A stretch of 64,000 nt of DNA from Russula earlei (taxonomy: Eukaryota > Basidiomycota > Agaricomycetes > Russulales > Russulaceae), in contig JAGFNK010000020.1 of the NCBI GenBank assembly GCA_025769875.1, forward strand, positions 1 to 64,000, given 5' to 3'. Under the pieces are notes generated by a model. That model ran no database searches. It worked only from the letters and a program-made list of their open reading frames with translations, and had not been told where the DNA came from. The first letter of the stretch is position 1. Every line of letters begins with the position of its first letter. Positions 57,246 through 64,000 of this stretch are shown here, piece after piece. Both the position numbers and the translations under genes were made by a program.

Positions 57246-60200
57246 ATGCAGGGAAAACTTAGAAGAATGCCGTGATCATGAAAGTGGAACTGGGCATGGC
57301 ATAGAGCCAGGTGGGTAAGTAAATACCTTGTTTTTCTTTTCTTTTTTGTCCACCTGGCTATATGCCATGGATGGCCCAGTTCGAAGCAGCATGGATGGCC
57401 GCCAAAACGGAATGATGGGGAGGGTGATTGAACGTCACGCACATGCGTACTGCGGCGAAACCTGTTGCGACATGACAGGCACCTAAAAAGCACAACCTGG
57501 AGCCAATAGGAAGGGAGCGTAAAGCAAGTTAATGCTTCACAATGGAAGTACCGTGGGGGAACGGACGGGGTGCTAGAGCTGGAGAGAGAATATTCTCGCG
57601 CTGATTGACGGCCCACTCCCACGGAGCGCCTTCCCGGTCCTGACCGACGCCTACCTAGCATTAGCATATCGGCCTGGCTCTGGGCTGGGCTGGCTCCCTG
57701 TCCTCTTCCACTTCTACCTTCCATGACAATGGCAAATGGCAATCAGCCCTGTCATTCCAGCTCACGCAACCCAAACTCCGAGAACTGGCACTCGCATTCG
57801 CAATTCATTGAATAAATTTTTAATGGCATTGGCAACCCTTACAAATGGTCGATCATTACATTCGCCAGGCCGCCGAGGGGAATATAGACAGTACAAAGGA
57901 AAGGGGGAGGCGAGGGGGAGGGTCGAAAAGAACCCAGGCACCAGCGTCGTGCTCGTCGCAGAGAACACAACCCATTCATTGACAGGGAAGGGAAGCGCGA
58001 CAACACGACAGGGTCGGGTGGGCAGGATTTGTGTAATCATATCATTCAATTCATGGATGCCACTGGCATGTTTGTGCAGGTGGGCACGGGTTGTTAGTAA
58101 GGCGCTCGACTCGGGTGCATCTTGGCGCGCGTCCGCCACGCGCCAGAAGCGCCGGGGTGCTGGTTGAGACGGCGACGTTCGTGTCATCATGCATGCACAA
58201 ATGCACACACAAAGAAAGAGAGAGGAACGGGCGGCCGCGTCGTCGAGAATTGGCAACGCGGAAGGGGGGGGAAACGGTTTCTGCATGATGCGCGAGAGCC
58301 GCAAGATCCGAGGGGGCAGCAGAGCCCTTTTCCATCTGGAAGAAGCCAGGGGGGGAAACAGAAATTGATCGAGAATTGGTTTAGGACTTGTGGAAGGGGT
58401 GAGATGTCATTCAGTCGGTGGCCGGACCCCCGCCCACCGCTCATGATTATGGGGCCTCAGGGCGGGACCTTCCCAAGGAAGAGGAGAGGGACCCAAGTAG
58501 TCGGCCGAGATAGCACGTTCTACGTCCTTCGCGATAAGCCCCCCCCCCTTCCCGCACATGCGTCAAATGACCCCCCATTAGAGCCTGTACCCCCCATCAC
58601 CATCGCGCCCAACCGCCCCTGGGGCCACTAGGTCCGCCACACGAGAGTGGATCTCTCTAAGGAATGGATCTCACTCCCTAGGAACAGCCTCCGCGCCATC
58701 CGACCCCCGCCTCCCGCCTTCCCCTATATCCTTTTCCTCTTCCTCCCCTCCCGCAATCCCGAGCTGTGGGTTGGGGACGGATCAGGCATGGCTTGTCCGA
58801 TTCCGGGGTTGCAAATATGAATAATGATGACTACGGACGCTGACTGCGGTCGTGCGGGTGTGCTCTTGTCGTGTGTCGGTCGTTTCAGTTGGTTGGTCCC
58901 GTTCCGGGGCAGGGAGAAACTCAACATTACCCGAAACCCGACAACTCCGCAGCTTGCGCGATGCGCGAGGAGGGGCTAACATAGTGGGAGGCGGAAGCCA
59001 ACAAAGTGGATTAAATCCCTTCTTTAATTGCATGTCCGTGCCTCGCCTACATCCACACCAAGCCAGCCTTGAAATGCAAATTATGATGGCGCAAAACAAA
59101 TTATCTCGCAGGCCGGCTTGGCATGCCACACCTTATAGTCGCTGGCTCCATTCATATATGCGCTCGACAATGAGGAGCTCCGGATGACATGCACTCGATG
59201 ACTCGTCCCGGCCCGATACTGCTTGGGAAGCGAAGCGAGGACTGTTTCTTTTCTTAAACCCCCGCCCTAATTAGGCCTTGACACGGGACGAGACAAGTGG
59301 AGGGAGAGGGATTTGCTTGGCCCGTTGCCTGTCACCTTTACAATTCTCCGAGTCGTGAGTTTCGTGTGAAAAAAAAAAGGGCGGGGCGGTGGCAAGCGCG
59401 CGCCTTTCTCTCTGTCTGATGTGTGAAAAAAAAAAAAAAAGCCTTGACTTGTCGTGAGCGAGGCCTTCGATTCCATGCATGCATCCATAAGCCTTGGGCC
59501 CTTTCGCAGCACACCCGGCTGACAGAAACGCCGAAACGGTTCGGAATCGGAATCCCGAATCTATCTGCGCGTGCGACCCATCTTTGCCAGTGGAGTGGAC
59601 AGCTGTCAGAAACATTTATTTAGGCTTCATCGGCGGGCGAGGGGGTGCGTGGTGCTAGAGGAGAGGAGTGCTAGCCATTTCTGTCGTCCGGTCCCAAGCG
59701 GTTAATCCGTACGTACCGTACCGTTCGTGGGGTCAAGCAAGCTTTCAAGGCCTGATTGTGCATATACGGTATCGGTTCCATTGCAATATCGCCATCGAAG
59801 ACGTCACTCGTAATTCCTCCTCCTCGCCGAGGATCGCTGGCAGCCCCTCGAGGATAAAGAAAGAGTCCGAGCGCCCCCGAGGGCTCATCGCCTCCAGCTC
59901 GTTCGACAGTTCCGTTCTTCTCCATCGAGCGAGTGGGAGTGGGGAGGGGGGGGCGGCGAATCGATCGTCACCGTCCTACGTGTCGCGTTTCGTTTTGCAC
60001 AGCTGAAGGGAGCCACAACACAATCCGATCGTCAACTCGCGAATTTGATTCTGTGGTACCGTCGCGTTTCCGCATCACAACTCAGGCCCCGGCCGGTTTG
60101 ACCTTTCTCATTGGGATGCCATGGGCGGGGTTCAGTTTGACGGGACTAAGCTAGCGTGAGGGACGAACGCCCGGATCTTTGAGCTACTTGGCCAGTCCCT

Positions 60201-61838
60201 CAGAGGGGCCTCTGGTCTCCCGTTGTTCGGCTGCTCTGACATGCCCAGCGACCAGATCTTTTGCGGAAAAGCAGCCCGACGCCCTTATCGCGGCGCCTCC
60301 AGGCTTGCCGTCACTGTGGCATTGGCAGGAGGATAGCGCCCCATGTAAATTGAATGATAAGTGATGATGGCGATGATGTCTCCCATGATTGATGATGTCG
60401 ACACAAGACAGGGACAAGTCAACGTCAAGCAAGACATAGCTCTGGGCCAGATAGGTTGCGAACAGGAATCGCATCACATCGCCGCACAGCTTCCATGCAT
60501 ATTTGGCGAGAATAAATCAGGAATCAGAATTCTGATGGGTGCCCAGTTACCGCCCACCCAGCCAAAGAGAGAGAAGGGAGGGGACACAGGACAGAGAAGG
60601 CAGAGGCGGCATCGGCACGGCACCCGGCACACCGCACCGCACGTCTGCTGCGTTTCCAAGCGGGGGCGGGGGGCGCAAGGTTTGATTAGCGGCGTCGCGA
60701 TACCACTCGTTTTACTATGGGCGCAATTCCTGAACTAATACGGAACCCACGACACAACAAGCAAGGTAATTAGACTTTCCTGCTCGCGGGGGTAGGGCCC
60801 CCCTTGGAACTTTTCAATTGTGAGGGGGTGTCGGTCGCCAGTCAGCCACCGTCCCTCCCATCAATCAACGGATAGACGCCCAGTGGTCCCGGGCGATCTT
60901 CCTACACTTCTCAGTCTCTCGGGGACCTAACATATGTGTTTTTTTTCCCCAAAACGTTAACACTTCGGTCCCGTTCGTCCACGCAACAATCAAGCGCCGT
61001 GGCAGTACGAATAGTAGTAGGATCACAAACATACGGCATACACGTTGTGTCCCTCGAACGGAGCGTTGGGTACGTGTCGTCAGCCTCGCTCCACTCCATT
61101 GTGATGACAGAACCCGGGCAGGTCATTTCATTTTCAATTCTTTCAATGGAGATCGGCATGGAAATTGCTTATTCTTCTCTCATGCTCATGAAATGGGAAT
61201 GGGTGGGAACTCTACCCTCGACGAATCGAGTTCGAGGGAGCCGGAAAAACAGAATGACCGCCAGCTTCGAGGACAATCTCCAATCTGTGGAGTGTTGTGA
61301 AATTAACGCCTCATAGCCGCCAGTTGCGCGCGCAACAGGACCCCGGGATCACTTTTGTTCCAGCAGAAGGGTTCACCTGACCAGCGGCCGAGTTGAGTTA
61401 TTGCCTTTGCTGGGCTACCCGCTGATTAGCCATGTAGACCTTAAAACGCAAGTCCAGCTGACAGGGGGGCGGCCAGCGAGACCACGTAGACAGATTGGGA
61501 ACAGCGGGTACGTGGGACTTGCTGACGGACTTTCTCTTGGAGGACCGGGACCAGGATCACGAGGGCAAGGTGACAAATTCGACCTTGCCTGCTCTCGGCC
61601 GAGAGAACGGACCAAGATGCAGTAGACCCTTCCCGTTAGTCACAAATGATACATCTGTACACTTCCAACCCGCACAGTTTCATTCTCGTCGTGTTCTGGA
61701 GAAAGTATGAAATAGGCATTTCTGCATCTTGGGCTCCAAATACATCGATAGGAATACTCTGCCACTACTGTGGTGGCGGTTGGAACCTGTCAAGATGATC
61801 AACATGTCAAGTCCATCAACGTGCTCCGAATGGGTGTC
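57246..61838. other. 4.6-kb gene-poor region
   Basis: No gene recognised. Frames up to 180 codons (57762-58304, minus) overlap others and lack motifs. Simple sequence is frequent: poly-A at about 59369-59378 and 59426-59440, short C/G runs near 58540, AG-rich stretches at 58205-58225, and ATG/GAT-type repeats near 60359-60400. It may include long UTRs or non-coding RNA that cannot be seen from sequence alone. Confidence 0.5.
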
Positions 61839-62557
61839 TTACCCGGACGGAGGGCCACCAAACCCAGGAGGAGGGGGGAAAGGTACACCTGGTGGGAATC
61901 CAGGACGGAATCCAGGAGGTGCGCCTGGCATTCCAGGTGGCGCGAATGGCACCGGGGGTCTTGCAAAGGCAGGGGGGCCCGCTGTTAATGCAACGTTACA
62001 TACGGTGAGTGATCTCCATTCTCGATTGACATTCCTAGGGTCAGGAGATTTCACGCACTCGGTGGCATCATTCCCATTCCGCGCCCAGCTGGCATCCCGC
62101 GACCTGGGCCAGGAGGGAGCTGTAATGTACGAGGAAAGTGAAACGAGGTTTCGGAAATTTTGAAGCCGGTGGATGGGTTACACATACCGCACTTTTTTTG
62201 TCGTCGTCCTGAACGGGTGGAGGCCCTTCCACAGACAGTGATACGACGGTTTCACCGCGGAGAATTACAAGTCCTAGGGACCGTTTCATTTCCTGCTCTG
62301 GGCCAGCCTCCGTCTCTCCTGGTTTCTTCTTTGGCCTTATACGACGAAACTCTTCACAATCGGCAAGGACGAGGTTCATATGCCTGTCAAAGGCAAGCAT
62401 TTGGCCGATGAACGCGCGTCCGTCGTTGATCGTAACCTTGAGCCTCCAATTAATAAGGCCGAGCATTTTCCCACCTTTCGATTTCGGAGGAGGCTAGAAA
62501 ATATAAATGAGCATGATCGTTGATTCATAGATGAGGGAGATAGCGTGCACGAACCAT
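61839..62557 (-). CDS. SMB1: Small nuclear ribonucleoprotein-associated protein B (SmB)
   Basis: Core Sm protein of the spliceosomal U1, U2, U4 and U5 snRNPs. The first exon ends right after the ATG (62555-62557); a 61-nt intron (62494-62554, GTTCGT...TTTCTAG) joins it to PPPKSKGGKMLGLINWRLKV. The Sm1 motif is TINDGRAFIGQMLAFDRHMN then LVLADCEEFRRIR; after a charged loop (KKPGETEAGPEQEMKRSLG) the Sm2 motif is LVILRGETVVSLSVEGPPP. A second intron starts after QDDDKKS. The C-terminal tail is the proline-rich type with PPG and PGM/PGF repeats (FAPPGMPGAPPGFRPGFPPG), ending FGGPPSG at TAA 61839-61841. The product is intact. It diverges from the nitronate monooxygenase gene across 240 bp. Confidence 0.95.
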
Positions 62558-62797
62558 GGTGAATAGCAACGAGGTGGTCCCAAGCACGAGTCTGTTTTTT
62601 CGTTGTCGTCGAGTCGAGGACGGTTATGACTCCCAAACAAGCGCAAATACCTCGCCAGCCACCGGAGATGACGGACCGTATATCCGAGCCCGGACTCTTG
62701 TGCGGTGCGTGCTTTGAGCGATGACCAGCAACTCCTTTCACGATTAACATGAGTACGATTCAAACGGATTTCACCCGCCTCCTGGGTATTACAACGA
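62558..62797. promoter_or_regulatory. Divergent promoter region between SmB and nitronate monooxygenase
   Basis: Two start codons point away from each other across 240 bp. No specific element was recognised. Confidence 0.45.
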
Positions 62798-64000
62798 ATG
62801 TCTGTACGATCAATACCCCTGCGTGCTAAACTACCCATTCTAGGTATCCGAACGCCTATTGTGCTCGCTCCAATGAGCGGTGCGAGCGGAGGTGCACTTG
62901 CCAGCGAAGTTTCCCTCGCCGGCGGCTTCGGTTTCTTGGCACCAGGTGAGGCATGCCCCTTTCCAACGCAGACGTGGTGAGCCCGACGGACGGGCGTGTT
63001 GTTGGTGGCGCCATTTCCATCAGCCTACACAGGGGTCGAGAATTTCAGGGACGAGTTCGACGTCGCACGGTCCATCCTCAATGTTCCCTCAGGCCCGCTC
63101 CCGATCGGGGCCGGTTTTCTCGGGTGGAAGCTCGAGGAAGCGCGGTCTCCGCACGTCGCCCTTCTCGAACTGGCACTCGAGAATGGCGTGCGGGCGATCT
63201 GGCTCTCCTTCGGGGAAGACCTCGGCCGCTGGATCGAGCTCGTCCGAATCCACGACGAAAAATCTGGCAAATCTCCGAAGACGCTCGTCTTCGTCCAGGT
63301 CAATTCCGTCGACGAGGCGCTCATTGCCGCATATACGTGGAAGGTCGACGTTCTCGTGGCACAGGGTACGCCACTAGAAACGTCCTTCGAACCCCCTCCG
63401 CCCTGACCGCATCACTCGTCACTCACTCATCTCTCTCTCCCTCCCTCCCCCTTATCATCATTCGCCCTTTACCCCCACCGTTTCAGGCATCGAATCGGGC
63501 GGACACGGCTCATCTCATGCTCCACCCGTCTTGAATCTCGTCCCTCAGGTTCTGTCCGCCCTCCCCCCGTCGTCAGGGGCTCCGCCCGTGCTCGCGGCCG
63601 GCGGACTTTCCAGCGGCGCGCACCTCGCCGCATTCCTGACCCTCGGAGCGGCGGGGGCCGTGGTGGGCACGCGGTTCCTCCTCGCGGAGGAGAGCCAGTA
63701 CTCGGACGCGCAAAAGCGTGCCATAATCGCCGCCAAGGCCGGCTCCGCCGTGCGATCCTTCGCGTTCGACGAGCTTCGCGGGACGACCGGGTGGCCGGCC
63801 GGGCGTGGACGGACGCGCGCTGGCGATCCCCGCCGTGGCGTCGATCGAAGGCGGCGCCGACGTTGCTCGAATCAAGGAACAAGTCGGAGAGGGGTCGAAG
63901 AAGGGGGACCCCGACACCTGTGATTGCCTGGGCTGGTACGGGGGTGGGACAGCTGGACAGGCTTCAGCCCGCGAAGGTAAGGGGGTGACGCGAACTTCGT
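62798..64000 (+). CDS. Nitronate monooxygenase (2-nitropropane dioxygenase type), 3' end cut, two apparent frame breaks
   Basis: FMN-dependent oxidation of nitronates such as propionate 3-nitronate. The start at 62798 gives MSVRSIPLRAKLPILGIRTP, then IVLAPMSGASGGALASEVSL and AGGFGFLAPG, the TIM-barrel opening. An intron (GTGAGG...ACACAG) precedes the exon with PLPIGAGFLGWKLEEARSPH, LELALENGVRAIWLSFGEDL and TLVFVQVNSVDEALIAAYTW. A second intron precedes ESGGHGSSHAPPVLNLVPQV with the GGHG active-site histidine; then VLAAGGLSSGAHLAAFLTLG and AGAVVGTRFLLAEESQYSDA (FMN phosphate region). After FDELRGTTGWPAG the protein continues only in the next frame (VDGRALAIPAVASIEGGADV) and again shifts before TPVIAWAGTGVGQLDRLQPA. 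Each shift is corrected by removing one base, in GGG 63801-63803 and CCCC 63909-63912. A GTAAGG donor ends the window. Confidence 0.88.

Noticed and set aside
57762..58304. 180-codon minus frame upstream of eIF2A
   Set aside because: No motif; Cys/Arg/Pro-biased composition; opposite strand equally open.

Overview
The window is nuclear DNA of a filamentous fungus, almost certainly a basidiomycete and probably Agaricomycotina. Genes are broken by many short introns (mostly 45-90 nt, GT-AG, often with a CTRAY-like branch site). Identifiable products are conserved fungal or eukaryotic proteins, two transcription factors have the Zn2Cys6 type, and a short AT-rich segment looks like an LTR of a Copia-type element. 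There is no operon structure, CRISPR array, rRNA or tRNA that I could recognise. All multi-exon genes are given as start-codon-to-stop spans; splice sites were read by eye.

Layout, left to right. (1) 1-11.2 kb, all minus strand: the N-terminal part of an Msc2/ZnT5-type zinc transporter (runs off the left edge), a Zn2Cys6 transcription factor (TF1), a coiled-coil protein of unknown role, and a CUE/CCCH/DUF1771/Smr protein of the Cue2/N4BP2 no-go-decay nuclease type. (2) 11.2-15.4 kb: no recognisable gene. (3) 15.4-23.3 kb: a PDCD2/Tsr4 ribosome-assembly chaperone (minus), an unrecognised minus-strand gene, a paralogue of TF1 (TF2, plus) and a Rho3-type GTPase (plus). (4) 23.3-25.9 kb: GC-rich non-coding block with long poly-C, poly-G and poly-A tracts. 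(5) 26-34.3 kb: a tiny two-exon ORF (plus) convergent with the clathrin heavy chain gene (minus), then an Any1/PQLC1-like PQ-loop membrane protein (minus). (6) 34.4-37.4 kb: no confidently assigned gene. (7) 37.4-40.7 kb: a bacterial-type iron-sulfur L-serine dehydratase with a mitochondrial-like N-terminus (minus). (8) 41.3-51.4 kb, all plus: a PX-PH-RhoGAP (Bem3-like), the ER chaperone Shr3, a SET-domain lysine methyltransferase of the SETD6/Rkm4 kind, and an Ecl1-like small zinc-binding-motif protein. (9) 51.4-61.8 kb: mostly non-coding, interrupted by an LTR-like AT-rich island (54.4-55.2 kb) and the eIF2A gene (minus). (10) 61.8-64 kb: SmB (minus) head-to-head with a nitronate monooxygenase (plus, cut by the right edge).

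Functionally this is a mixture of housekeeping genes: secretion and polarity (clathrin, PQ-loop protein, Shr3, Rho3, RhoGAP), translation and ribosome quality (eIF2A, Tsr4-like, Cue2-like, SET methyltransferase), splicing (SmB), zinc homeostasis and amino acid catabolism. I did not find a coherent undescribed system. The most noteworthy points are: six places where a clear protein reading is broken by an apparent single-base shift (which may be assembly errors, very short introns or real lesions); a GC-AG intron in the Rho3 gene; a probable 4-nt last exon that supplies the C-terminal cysteine of the serine dehydratase; an Smr domain completed by two small downstream exons; and a diverged pair of Zn2Cys6 regulators.
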